Shown: piece after piece, positions 33,183 through 41,713 of the stretch
How positions within the stretch are numbered: the stretch's first letter is position 1
Layout: each line of letters begins with the position of its first letter
Assembly: GCA_021788365.1 (NCBI GenBank)
Contig: JAJYKS010000004.1
Span: 1-64,000 of the forward strand
Length of the DNA: 64,000 nucleotides
Source of the DNA: a bacterium
GTDB taxonomy: Bacteria; Patescibacteria; Microgenomatia; UBA1400; UBA12108
Reading direction: 5' to 3'
Position numbers and translations under genes: made by a program
Notes under the pieces: generated by a model
The model's input: the letters and a program-made list of their open reading frames with translations, nothing else
What the model was told of the DNA's origin: nothing
Databases searched by the model: none

Positions 33183-33908
33183 ATGACATTCTTAATACTC
33201 GCCAACTTCAAGTCTCACAAACTCGCCTCCGAGGCGAAAAAATGGCTCGAAATTGTCTCAGCTCACCCATTCTTGAGTGAAGTTGAAGTATCGGTAGCAC
33301 CAAGTCACATACATCTCGAACTGTTTTCCGACAAACTAGCTCACCGACAACCTGACGTACAGACTCGCCGATCCACCGATTCGCCGGATATCTCCCTTGC
33401 CGCCCAGGACGTCTCTCCCTTTCCCGTGGGTTCGTACACCGGGGCGGTAAACGCCTCGCAGCTAGTCGATCTTGATATAAAATATTGCCTCGTTGGTCAC
33501 TCCGAGCGCCGCCGATATTTCCACGAAACTCCATCCGACGTAGCCGCTAAAGTACGCCAACTACTAGATGTAGGAATCACTCCCATAATCTGTCTGTCTA
33601 CAGAGGACATTACGCCGCAATTTGCTGCACTCGACGATTCACTTCGCGCTCGCTGCCTCTTTTGTTACGAACCACCCGGAGATATTGGCGGCACGGAAAG
33701 CGCCGCGCCCGAGGATATAAAAAAGGTTACCGATCGCATCCACTCATACGCCCCCACTCACCCAGTGATGTATGGTGGCTCGGTCAACGAACAGAACGTT
33801 GCAGCGCTCCGCTTGCTTGGACTTGGTGGAGTACTTGTCGCAACAGCCTGTCTTGATCCAAAGCAGTTTATAGCAACAATAGAGGCATATATTCATGGAA
33901 AAGGTTAA
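33183..33908 (+). CDS. tpiA: triosephosphate isomerase
   Basis: 241 residues. Catalytic residues are present: Lys10 in ANFK, His106 in LVGHSERR, Glu163 in CYEPPGDIG; the phosphate-binding GGSVNEQN is intact. It interconverts dihydroxyacetone phosphate and glyceraldehyde 3-phosphate. Between FSDKL and ISLAAQDVS about 18 residues (AHRQPDVQTRRSTDSPD) are encoded by the CCGAC/CGCCGATT repeat at 33328-33387, where normal enzymes have a few residues. The flexible loop 6 (usually AYEPVWAIGTG) is altered to CYEPPGDIGGTES. The 3' end overlaps the LCP gene by 14 bases. Confidence 0.93.
   Translation: MTFLILANFKSHKLASEAKKWLEIVSAHPFLSEVEVSVAPSHIHLELFSDKLAHRQPDVQTRRSTDSPDISLAAQDVSPFPVGSYTGAVNASQLVDLDIKYCLVGHSERRRYFHETPSDVAAKVRQLLDVGITPIICLSTEDITPQFAALDDSLRARCLFCYEPPGDIGGTESAAPEDIKKVTDRIHSYAPTHPVMYGGSVNEQNVAALRLLGLGGVLVATACLDPKQFIATIEAYIHGKG
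33328..33387. repeat. degenerate CCGAC/CGCCGAT repeat inside tpiA
   Basis: Units like CCGACAAACTAG, CTCACCGACAAC, AGACTCGCCGATCC, ACCGATTCGCCGG match the intergenic text at 2727-2760 and 11905-11965. It codes for a Gln/Arg/Ser/Asp-rich insert without disturbing the frame. Confidence 0.6.
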
Positions 33909-34899
33909 GGGACTGCTGCATCATCCATGGCTACTTACCATGGTTGGTATACTCGTGGTGGGGCTAGCGGCGCTTGGTGTATGGTACGCCAAGAACCGCA
34001 CCGCACAAAAAATCGTCACTGGTATAGTTGCGAGACCAGAAGAGACAATAAAAAGTGATGGCGGTCGTACCAACATACTACTTCTTGGCATTGGCGGCGC
34101 CGGCCACGAAGGTCCCGATTTAACCGACAGTATGATCCTTGTTTCCATAAATCAGACAACGCATAAAGTTTCCATGATCTCGATTCCTCGGGATATATGG
34201 GTTACGTCTATGCAGGCAAAAATCAACACGGCTTACTATTACGGGTCTCAAAAAAATGGGGTAACGGGTGGTCTTAATCTCGAAAAATCGGTGGTGACTG
34301 AAGTGACCGGTTTGCCGGTACACTACGTGGTTATGATTGATTTCAATGGTTTTGTAAAGGCAATCGATGCAGTCGGTGGTCTCGACATTACCGTCGATCG
34401 CACGTTCGACGACTACATGTATCCAATACCCGGGAAAGAAAATGCCGAGCCAGAGAGTGCACGCTACGAGCATATCCATTTTGACGCGGGTCCAGCACAC
34501 ATGGATGGCACAACAGCCTTAAAATTCGCCCGATCTCGCCACGCAGAAGGAATAGAAGGAACCGATTTTGCCCGGTCAGTTCGTCAACAAAAGATACTTG
34601 TCGCTTTCAAGAACAAACTACTATCAGGTGCGACATTGTTCAACTTCAATACACTACAAAAAGTAGAAAATAGCTTCCTAGGCTCGATCACTACCGACAT
34701 CGATGCAGGGCAGTATGGCAGCTTCTTTAAGTTGTTTCTAGCGTTCGAGCAAAGCGGGCAAGTGGTTCAGCCAATAAACATCGACGATCTATTAACAAAC
34801 CCGACAAATACAACTCCCTATCAAGGACAATGGGTATTAATTCCGGTCAAAGATTGGGCAGCGGTACACGACTATGTGGCAAAAAATCTTTCGCAATGA
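33895..34899 (+). CDS. LytR-CpsA-Psr (LCP) family wall glycopolymer transferase
   Basis: 334 residues: one membrane helix (residues about 11-29), then the LCP domain with NILLLGIGGAGHEGPDLTDSM, VSMISIPRDIWV (the Arg/Asp pair), DFNGFVKAIDAVGGLDITVD and FARSRHAEGIEGTDFARSVRQQ (arginines that hold the polyprenyl pyrophosphate). It links lipid-borne glycans to peptidoglycan or proteins outside the cell. Start overlaps tpiA by 14 bases and its end overlaps the next glycosyltransferase by 26. It fits with the WecA-type cluster elsewhere in the window. Confidence 0.9.
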   Translation: MEKVKGLLHHPWLLTMVGILVVGLAALGVWYAKNRTAQKIVTGIVARPEETIKSDGGRTNILLLGIGGAGHEGPDLTDSMILVSINQTTHKVSMISIPRDIWVTSMQAKINTAYYYGSQKNGVTGGLNLEKSVVTEVTGLPVHYVVMIDFNGFVKAIDAVGGLDITVDRTFDDYMYPIPGKENAEPESARYEHIHFDAGPAHMDGTTALKFARSRHAEGIEGTDFARSVRQQKILVAFKNKLLSGATLFNFNTLQKVENSFLGSITTDIDAGQYGSFFKLFLAFEQSGQVVQPINIDDLLTNPTNTTPYQGQWVLIPVKDWAAVHDYVAKNLSQ

Positions 34900-37324
34900 A
34901 AAAAAAGGTCTGACCTTTACGTGGTTGTGGATAGTCGTCTGGCTCCTCGCCATAGCCATCCGTCTATACGGTGCGACCACTCCAGCCCAGTACTATGATA
35001 TGGGCACATTCCATTCGTGGGCGATAACAATGGATCGTGTAGGCCCAACTCATTTTTTTAGTTCCACTTGGTCCGACTACATGCCGCTTCCGCTGTACAC
35101 GCTCGTTCCTGTTCTGTGGATTTCAACTGCCGCGCATCTTTCATTTGATCTCGTATTTAAACTTATGATGTCCACAATTGAGCTTACGCTCATTTACTTT
35201 ATTGCTCGGTCGCTAAAGCACATCACACGATACAAGGGCATCATTGTACTTCTCTTGCTTTCCCCGGTTTTGATTGGCAATACAGCTTTCTGGGGTCAAG
35301 TAGATACGATCCCGGCACTCATGACTTTACTTTCCCTCCTGCTCATCACACCCGGTGTGAAAAAAGCGACCTCACACACAGGGTGTGTGATATTCTCCGC
35401 CACTCTTTTCGGTCTTTCTGTGGCCTACAAGCCCATCATGCTCGTCGCGCTACCGGTATTTCTAGTGATTATGCTCCGTCGGTCGTTTTTTCCGTCCATC
35501 CTTTATTTCCTAACATCTTTAGCTGCATTTTTGGTGACGGCAATGCCCATGAACGGATCGGGTAATCCCGCTACCGCGTTCATATTGTTGTTCTCTCGCG
35601 CCTTGTCTCAATCGGGAACATATCCGTACACAACCATAAACGCGTGGAATCTGTGGTCGGTAATTCCCCATCCCTCGTCATGGCCACCGGACAATCAAAT
35701 AGTGCTTGGATTATCCGCGCACACGTTTGGTCTCATACTGTTCTCGCTTGCAGCTGTGTACACCTTGCTTGGATGGAGGAAAGCGAAATGGGATCGAAAA
35801 TACGTCTTCCGTATCGTGGCAACGCTCCTCATTGCTTTTTATACCTTTACCACCCGCATGCACGAGCGTCATCTGTTGTTCGGCATTCCCGCGCTTGCAA
35901 TTGCTGTGGCCTTTGACACGTGGCTCATTATTCCGTACACGATCTTGACAATTACCTATTCCATAAATCTCTGGGCAGCATTTTATTGGGTAAATAACAG
36001 CCAGACCTGGCCGGTTGCTCCGTGGGTTATGGGGGCGGTATCGTGGGTAAACGTACTGACGACGTTCGCCATGGTAATGATTTGGGATTGGCCCAAATAC
36101 ACGCAAAAAATCCGACTATGGTTATCTCGTAATAAGATGCTATTCCTCGTACTCTGTCTTGCAAGCTTTTTACGTATCTACAACCTGTCCTATCCCAAAG
36201 TGTATATTTTCGACGAAGTGTACCATGCCTTTACAGCACGGCAATATCTACACAACAATAAGGCCGCATGGGAGTGGTGGACGACACCGCCGAAGGGTGT
36301 GGCATACGAGTGGACACATCCACCAGTCGCAAAATATGGCATGGTTGCCGGCATGCTTCTATTTGGAGAGAATAGCTTTGGCTGGCGTATTGGTTCTGCC
36401 ATAGCTGGAGTCTTAAGTGTTCTTGGCCTCTATAAATTAGTGCTAACACTAACAAAGAACCGGAGAGCGGCGCTTCTCTCAGCCTTCTTTGTTTCAATAG
36501 AGGGACTACACCTTTCACAATCACGAATTGGCATGAACGACATGTATATGCTTGTATTCTACGTGTGGTCGCTGTACCTAGCGGTAAAATCGCGGTGGAA
36601 ATGGAGTGCAATCCTCTTTGGTCTCTCACTCGCGTCAAAATGGTCCGCGCTATACGGTATTATTCCCCTGGGTATCGTGTATCTCCACGAGAAGTGGTCA
36701 CTCCTCCGGGCTCCCATTAACATCCTCCGCGCAATACTTCACACCCTACGGTTGCTGCTTATCGTAATAATTATCTATATCCTTGCCTTTACCCCATTTT
36801 TTGTAATTGGTCACACTTGGGGACAGTGGTGGGAACTGCAGCGGCAGATGTGGTACTACCACACCCACCTGAAAGCCACGCACGCGTACCAATCAATACC
36901 GCTACAGTGGATATTCGACATTCGTCCAGTATGGTATTACGTAGACTATGGCAAAAGCGTGATCAGCAACATCTACGCGCAGGGCAATCCTCTTGTCCTC
37001 TGGTTGGGCCTCGTTTCTTTTGTCATGCTACTGCCAAAAATACGAAAATATCCATACCTACTTCTTAGCGCCAGCTACCTTATTTTTACCGTTCCCTGGG
37101 CGTTCTCCCCGCGCATTATGTTTTTCTATCACTACCTCCCGAGCGCTTTTTTTCTCTGTAGTCTTCTCGCGCTGTGGCTGTCAGAGATACCCAGAAAAGT
37201 ATGGATAGCGTGTATCGCACTTTGTGTTGTGTGCTTTATATTTTTGATTCCGGTGTACTACGGCACGCCCATGCCCCACTGGTACTGGAACTCGCTGTTC
37301 TCGATTATGCCATCCTGGAAATAG
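34874..37324 (+). CDS. two-module membrane mannosyltransferase (GT-C domain plus PMT/GT39 domain)
   Basis: 816 residues with about twenty membrane helices. The N-terminal half (to about 405) is a GT-C-like transferase: YYDMGTFHSWAITMDRVGP and FWGQVDTIPALMTLL, TRMHERHLLFGIPALAIA recall the PIG-M/DUF2029 and archaeal mannosyltransferase pattern (WGQ.D). The C-terminal half is a PMT domain: YIFDEVYHAFTARQYL (DE base), YEWTHPPVAKYGM and SRIGMNDMYMLVFY. So one chain appears to hold two glycosyltransferases. Substrates unknown; protein O-glycosylation is an inference. A repeat-like stretch (35345-35391) codes for ITPGVKKATSHTGCVIF, and a GGTCTGACC palindrome lies at its start. Confidence 0.82.
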   Translation: MWQKIFRNEKKGLTFTWLWIVVWLLAIAIRLYGATTPAQYYDMGTFHSWAITMDRVGPTHFFSSTWSDYMPLPLYTLVPVLWISTAAHLSFDLVFKLMMSTIELTLIYFIARSLKHITRYKGIIVLLLLSPVLIGNTAFWGQVDTIPALMTLLSLLLITPGVKKATSHTGCVIFSATLFGLSVAYKPIMLVALPVFLVIMLRRSFFPSILYFLTSLAAFLVTAMPMNGSGNPATAFILLFSRALSQSGTYPYTTINAWNLWSVIPHPSSWPPDNQIVLGLSAHTFGLILFSLAAVYTLLGWRKAKWDRKYVFRIVATLLIAFYTFTTRMHERHLLFGIPALAIAVAFDTWLIIPYTILTITYSINLWAAFYWVNNSQTWPVAPWVMGAVSWVNVLTTFAMVMIWDWPKYTQKIRLWLSRNKMLFLVLCLASFLRIYNLSYPKVYIFDEVYHAFTARQYLHNNKAAWEWWTTPPKGVAYEWTHPPVAKYGMVAGMLLFGENSFGWRIGSAIAGVLSVLGLYKLVLTLTKNRRAALLSAFFVSIEGLHLSQSRIGMNDMYMLVFYVWSLYLAVKSRWKWSAILFGLSLASKWSALYGIIPLGIVYLHEKWSLLRAPINILRAILHTLRLLLIVIIIYILAFTPFFVIGHTWGQWWELQRQMWYYHTHLKATHAYQSIPLQWIFDIRPVWYYVDYGKSVISNIYAQGNPLVLWLGLVSFVMLLPKIRKYPYLLLSASYLIFTVPWAFSPRIMFFYHYLPSAFFLCSLLALWLSEIPRKVWIACIALCVVCFIFLIPVYYGTPMPHWYWNSLFSIMPSWK
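34904..34918. repeat. AAAGGTC-T-GACCTTT palindrome at start of the two-module transferase
   Basis: 15-base palindrome around codons 11-15, related to the arms of the repeats at 14185 and 37373. Confidence 0.5.
35345..35391. repeat. ATCACACCCGG ... GGGTGTGTGAT imperfect inverted repeat, in coding sequence
   Basis: ATCACACCC (35345-35353) pairs with GGGTGTGTGAT (35381-35391) with a 2-base bulge. The left half and spacing match the element in lepA at 45633-45670, both coding for ITPG.K.....G. Confidence 0.5.
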
Positions 37325-37372
37325 GGCGGAGAGACCTGAAACTCTCAAATAAGTAAACCGAAGTAGGGTGAG

Positions 37373-37422
37373 AAGGTCTGACTTGTATGGAAGTGCCCAA
37401 CCCGAAGGGCAGGTCAGACCTT
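37373..37422. repeat. AAGGTCTGAC / GTCAGACCTT inverted repeat between convergent genes
   Basis: Perfect 10-base arms 37373-37382 and 37413-37422 around TGCCC/GGGCA and a CCC-GAA-GGG mini-hairpin (37401-37409). It lies between two converging genes and might also end transcription, but it has no T run on the plus strand. Confidence 0.7.
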
Positions 37423-37437
37423 ATTGGTTCTATGTAA

Positions 37438-38268
37438 TTAGAGCAATAGCAGTCCCAGTGCTCCCACGAGAAGGAGGAGGACACCAGCACCCATCGTACC
37501 AGCCGTCACCTCAAACACACCGGCAGTGGGGAGTGCCGAGGGAGCAGAGGATGGTGGCAAGCTAACCTGTCCGGTTGCGGTAATAGAAACACTGCAGGAA
37601 CTTGTTTGACCATTGGTAGAAGCAACAGTCGCGGTATTGGCAACCGACTGCGTTCCAGCCGCAGTAACTTTCACACGAATAGACCGGGAAGCTTGCGAGC
37701 CGCCGGCGAGAGCACCGATGGTACAAGTGACAATACGCGAAGCAGAATCATACGTGCAGCCATTATCAGCATCCATAAAGGTGAGGTTGGTAGACAGGGG
37801 ATCGGTAATAGTAGTGTCAGATGCCGCAGTACCACCGCTATTGCCAGCAACGATGTTATAAACAATCGCCTGACCACTTTGGATGGTAGAAGTATCGGTG
37901 ATTTCGTTATTGAGGAAGTAGAACCCAGCAGTGTTGCGGGAGTCATCCTGATACATGCGTTTCACAACACAAGTGAGATTGGCACCGGTCGTTGTGGAGG
38001 GTGATGGTGAAGGGGATTCCGACGGCGAGGATGAGGGCGACGACGAAGGGGGTACAGAAGCAGTGACAGTAAAAGAAAGCGAGCAGGTAGCGGGGTTCAC
38101 CTGCAGAACCGGTGCAGTAGTGGGTGTCGGGAGTGGTGTGGGAGTTGGTGTTGATGTAGGTGGCTGTACAACAGGTCGCCGTACCAGGAAAACAACGAGG
38201 ACAGCGGCGACAATGGTGCCAAATACACCGAGGCCTATGAGAAGCGTCTTTTTAGCGTTAGTCGTCAT
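37438..38268 (-). CDS. anchored surface protein with DUF11-type domain and LPxxG-like tail
   Basis: About 276 residues from the ATG at 38268, with AAGGAG before it. One membrane helix near the start (LLIGLGVFGTIVAAVLVVFLV), a Pro/Thr spacer, a Ser/Pro-rich linker, then a DUF11-like repeat: VYNIVAGNSGGTAASDTTITD, PLSTNLTFMDAD and SIRVKVTAAGTQSVANTATV. The end SALPTAGVFEVTAG followed by a hydrophobic run (AGVLLLLVGALGLLLL) resembles a sortase-type signal with LPTAG in place of LPxTG, though the usual basic tail is missing. Last gene of the PilN/PilO-like operon; starts inside the previous stop (4-base overlap). Confidence 0.75.
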   Translation of the reverse strand: MTTNAKKTLLIGLGVFGTIVAAVLVVFLVRRPVVQPPTSTPTPTPLPTPTTAPVLQVNPATCSLSFTVTASVPPSSSPSSSPSESPSPSPSTTTGANLTCVVKRMYQDDSRNTAGFYFLNNEITDTSTIQSGQAIVYNIVAGNSGGTAASDTTITDPLSTNLTFMDADNGCTYDSASRIVTCTIGALAGGSQASRSIRVKVTAAGTQSVANTATVASTNGQTSSCSVSITATGQVSLPPSSAPSALPTAGVFEVTAGTMGAGVLLLLVGALGLLLL

Positions 38269-39962
38269 GGCGTTGTTGCTCCTTGCCAATTAGGGTCACA
38301 GGTCTTCGTGCCGTTAATGGTTGCACAGGCCTGACACTCCACAGAATAGGTGCCGGCCTTGGCAACGGTAAGCTCTGCGGTTGTGGCGGTTTTGTTGGTG
38401 AGCGTTGTCCAGGAGCCAGTGTCTATGCTATAGCGAAAGTTATATGAGATAGTTGCTACGTCGGCGGGTGTTGTGGCTCCTGCACACGTAAGGGTGAGCG
38501 TCTTGCCGATGGTTATATCAGCATCGGCCGTATTCTTGGTGAGGCTACTGCAGGCGAGGGTGGGGGTAGAGCTATTGGTCGTGGTAGTGGTGGTAGTTTT
38601 GGTTGTATTGGTAACGCACCCCACACCTTGCACGCCCGTCGTCCCCGCCGCACACGTTGTCCAGTGAGGAATATTGCAGTCGACAGGACCGCTTTCGGGG
38701 CCGCTACCGCCGTTATATCCATCACTCCCGTTGTTCGTCCGACTCGGCATGTCGTTACACCCAATGCCACCGGGCACAAACGTAAAACCCTTGGCTATCA
38801 TCGCAGCAATTTCTTCGGGAGTTTGAGTTGGCATGGTTGCAACGATACTAGGTGCAACGGCTCCAGGTTGCGAATTAGTTATATTATGGGTTGTTGCATT
38901 GTAGAGTGCAGCAGCATTTGCCGTATCAGGGTTCTGCACAAGATAGCGTTTCCCATTCGATATATAAGTCCCAGCAATATTAGCCGTTGAACTATTCCAA
39001 TCACTCTGGCTAGCAGGTTGACCAGTATCGTAGTTATATCCAAACCCTCCAGCCACGTTCGACGTTGCTATACCCGTTCCGCTATACGTACTAGAGGTAT
39101 TTCCGCTGGTATTACCCTGACTTCCACTACCAGAAGTAGATCCCCCAGAGGTATTTACATTAGTAGTTCCACCACCACGAGTAGGGACAGTATGGGTGCC
39201 CACCGTTCCACCAGTATTGTTGTTAACAATAGTACCGCCCACCGCTCTGAATGCACCATCAATGAGCACCACAGCGATAGATCCTGTTTTTGCCTGCGAA
39301 TAGTAGTAAAGGCCTCCAACGCCGACAAGCCCCACCATAAAGAAGAGCACTCCAACTATTGTCAGGAGTACTTTCTTTCCTTTCCCCTTTTTCTTTCCCT
39401 TTTGACTCCCCACAAGCGGAGAAGGAGGGACTGGTGGAGTAGAGGAAGCAGCTAGAGGTGGCTCCGGTGGAAACGCAGGAGACGATACAGTGAGGGTGGT
39501 CGTACTCGTCGGTGTGGCAAAAGCCAAAGGTGGCTCCTCGGTTGCGGGTAGAGCTGGTGTCGGTTGCGGGGTTGGAGGTGTATTCGGAGTCATAGCGTCA
39601 GACACAGTAGGCGACTGTTCGGAAGGTATCTCGGCGACAGTTGGGGAAGTTAGTGGTTGTGTGGGAGAAAGTGGAGTTGCCGGCTCCGCAGGGGTAGGAT
39701 CCACAATTGGCTTAGGCTCTTCGGGAGCTGATAGCGGTGCTGGCTCCGAGGGAGCACCGACAAGCTCAGGAGGAACAGTCTCAGGAGTGGGTTGTGGTGC
39801 AGGAGATAGTTCCGGCGGGATCGCCTCCACGGGTGTCGGGTCAGAAGTTGGTGACGAGGGTGTTTGTGGTACCGAAAGCACTTCGTCTACAACTTTTTGT
39901 GGATCAGGAAGTACCGGTAAACCGTTGGGTGCCACTGGTGTCTGTTGAGTATCATCTGTCAT
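38265..39962 (-). CDS. membrane protein with Pro-rich cytoplasmic arm and Cys-containing outer part
   Basis: About 565 residues from the ATG at 39962 (MTDDTQQTP). Residues 1-205 are a long Pro/Thr/Glu-rich arm, then a basic KGKKKGKGKK stretch, one membrane helix (VLLTIVGVLFFMVGLVGVGGLYYY) and an outer Gly/Ser/Thr/Asn-rich part with Cys pairs (GIGCNDMPS, GPVDCNIPHWTTCAAGTTG). The last 110 residues look like an Ig-type fold (TPLACSSLTKNTADADITIG-like, TLTCAGATTPADVATISYNF, KAGTYSVECQACAT). No family recognised. Style and layout resemble the 700-residue protein at 9035. It lies between two other surface genes in one operon. Confidence 0.65.
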   Translation of the reverse strand: MTDDTQQTPVAPNGLPVLPDPQKVVDEVLSVPQTPSSPTSDPTPVEAIPPELSPAPQPTPETVPPELVGAPSEPAPLSAPEEPKPIVDPTPAEPATPLSPTQPLTSPTVAEIPSEQSPTVSDAMTPNTPPTPQPTPALPATEEPPLAFATPTSTTTLTVSSPAFPPEPPLAASSTPPVPPSPLVGSQKGKKKGKGKKVLLTIVGVLFFMVGLVGVGGLYYYSQAKTGSIAVVLIDGAFRAVGGTIVNNNTGGTVGTHTVPTRGGGTTNVNTSGGSTSGSGSQGNTSGNTSSTYSGTGIATSNVAGGFGYNYDTGQPASQSDWNSSTANIAGTYISNGKRYLVQNPDTANAAALYNATTHNITNSQPGAVAPSIVATMPTQTPEEIAAMIAKGFTFVPGGIGCNDMPSRTNNGSDGYNGGSGPESGPVDCNIPHWTTCAAGTTGVQGVGCVTNTTKTTTTTTTNSSTPTLACSSLTKNTADADITIGKTLTLTCAGATTPADVATISYNFRYSIDTGSWTTLTNKTATTAELTVAKAGTYSVECQACATINGTKTCDPNWQGATTP

Positions 39963-39975
39963 AAGTCCACCATAA

Positions 39976-41346
39976 CTAGAGCGCAAGTAGAAAAGCGCCT
40001 GCTACCATAATCGCAAACCCTATGGCACCAGTCAATACAGTGGGTTCGACAATCCCCGTGACCGGCACCCCGCTGCCCGTTGCGGGCATCGCGACGCGAC
40101 CTCCGGCAGTTGACTCGACAATGGGGCTACCCACGGGAGTAGGAGACGGATAAATGGCCGTTGTACTCGCCGACGGGGTCGATACAAATGCTGGGTCACC
40201 CGCCGCCGCCTCGACTTTCGACACGGTAAATGTCCGTTCCAAAGTCTGAGCAACTCCCTGTGCGTCAATATAATTGATGGTAACCGTATGCGAGCCAGGC
40301 GCAAGATTTGCCGGTGGTGTCCACGTCCACGTACCGTTATTCGCGACAGTAACAGTGCCACTATATGGCGTCACCGAGTGTACCGTAATAGAAAGTACCG
40401 CAGCCGAAGGGCCAGTACCGCGGAACTCCGGTTGGGTCGTTGCAATGGTTTCCCCATCGCTCGCCGGGTTAGAAAGGGTGACACTCCCGGCACTCGGAGG
40501 TGTGGACCCCAAAGGTTGTACGTTAAATATCCCAGGTACTTGCCCAGAACTCGTCGAAGCAGGCGTAGCAGACGGAGTTGCCGGCTCCACAACAGCTACA
40601 TTGGGAATAGCAGCGGCCGCGCGAAAATCGGGATTCTGCCCCATGGTGATGACGGGGACTGGCGTCGAGTTGGCAAGCGAAACAGTAGCGGTAGACGTTT
40701 GACTACCAGTCTCGACGGTGACAGTAGCAATGGTAGCAGAAGGATCAAACGCCACGTAAGAAGAAAGATCAGTCGTACGAATAGTTGAGAGTGGTATGGT
40801 ATATGAACCAGGTGCGTGAACGAGTACTGAAGCAACTTGCGCGTTGGGGAGAGCAAGATAAACGAGCGCGTCTCCAACGCTCCCTCCGCCAGGGTTCTGG
40901 ACAGTCCCGTAAAAACTTTTTGCCAAAGGAGTAGTGGTAATAGTGGGACCGGTTGTAACGGTATAGGGAGAGCCGTTATTGTCGTACGTTGCAGAATTAG
41001 ACGTAATACGAAAAGCATATTGAGTACTCGGCTGCAAACCAGTCACGGTTACTTGATGAGTGGTATATGAGTCTGGAGCGGTAGCCGAATCGCGCTCGTC
41101 GGCAACTTTTGTAGACAACGCATCTCCTACTTTACCCCACACCACGCTACCGGTCGCCTTTCCAGACGTTATCCACGACACAGAAAATTTATTATCTGCA
41201 GTATTACTTATTCGTACTTTCTGTGGAATAAATTCTGGGTTCACGGCAGACCGCTCTGAACGCAAAAACCACACCCCTCCGGCAATGCCCGCAAAGAGAA
41301 GCACCAACCCCAGCAAAGTAGGAAACCGTTGGGTGAGCAGGTTCAT
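39976..41346 (-). CDS. anchored surface protein with FN3-like and Ig-like domains
   Basis: 456 residues. N-terminal membrane helix (LLGLVLLFAGIAGGVWFL), a fibronectin type III-like domain (VRISNTADNKFSVSWITSGK ... TVTGLQPSTQYAFRITS), a carboxypeptidase-regulatory-like stretch (VQNPGGGSVGDALVYLALPN), and a Bap-like Ig domain (PEFRGTGPSAAVLSITVHS, NNGTWTWTPPANLAPGSHTV). The tail MPATGSGVPVTG plus hydrophobic end (LTGAIGFAIMVAGAFLLAL) is LPxTG-like. Such domains mediate attachment between cells or to polymers. Same operon as the pilin-assembly-like genes. Confidence 0.78.
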   Translation of the reverse strand: MNLLTQRFPTLLGLVLLFAGIAGGVWFLRSERSAVNPEFIPQKVRISNTADNKFSVSWITSGKATGSVVWGKVGDALSTKVADERDSATAPDSYTTHQVTVTGLQPSTQYAFRITSNSATYDNNGSPYTVTTGPTITTTPLAKSFYGTVQNPGGGSVGDALVYLALPNAQVASVLVHAPGSYTIPLSTIRTTDLSSYVAFDPSATIATVTVETGSQTSTATVSLANSTPVPVITMGQNPDFRAAAAIPNVAVVEPATPSATPASTSSGQVPGIFNVQPLGSTPPSAGSVTLSNPASDGETIATTQPEFRGTGPSAAVLSITVHSVTPYSGTVTVANNGTWTWTPPANLAPGSHTVTINYIDAQGVAQTLERTFTVSKVEAAAGDPAFVSTPSASTTAIYPSPTPVGSPIVESTAGGRVAMPATGSGVPVTGIVEPTVLTGAIGFAIMVAGAFLLAL

Positions 41347-41374
41347 CTTATTTTCATAGTAGCACGTCTAGTAG

Positions 41375-41713
41375 TTATGGTGTAGGGCTCGGAGCCGAAC
41401 TCGCCGAGGTGGTTGCAATTTGTGCCTGCACAATAGGCGATGGTGGGGGGGTTGCGCTACTCGTAGCCACAAGTGACTGTACGATCGTCGCCGCACTCTG
41501 TGACAGTTGGGTACGCGCCGAGAGTGATGCCACAGTCGCCTGGTCTATCGTGGGGCTCACGGGGGAAAGGGTAGACGCATCGACACCAATAGGAGCCGGT
41601 GTTGAGAGTGCACGGTACACGGAAATGGCAACCCAAAGAAATACAACAAAGAGCGTAATAAGAGCTATCTGATAATAATTACGGCTAATAAGAATAGTAC
41701 TATGCTTGCTCAT
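41375..41713 (-). CDS. small membrane-anchored protein in the pilN-pilO operon
   Basis: 112 residues: one membrane helix (QIALITLFVVFLWVAISVY) and a Ser/Ala/Thr/Pro-rich outer part (STLSPVSPTIDQATVASLSA ...). It occupies the position of pilP after pilO and overlaps pilO by 4 bases, but shows no PilP domain or lipobox. Function unknown. Confidence 0.6.
   Translation of the reverse strand: MSKHSTILISRNYYQIALITLFVVFLWVAISVYRALSTPAPIGVDASTLSPVSPTIDQATVASLSARTQLSQSAATIVQSLVATSSATPPPSPIVQAQIATTSASSAPSPTP

Noticed and set aside
37373..37422. Plain bidirectional terminator
   Set aside because: It lacks a proper T run and has the same arms as the repeats at 14185 and 34904, so repeat is the better label; a terminator role is not excluded.
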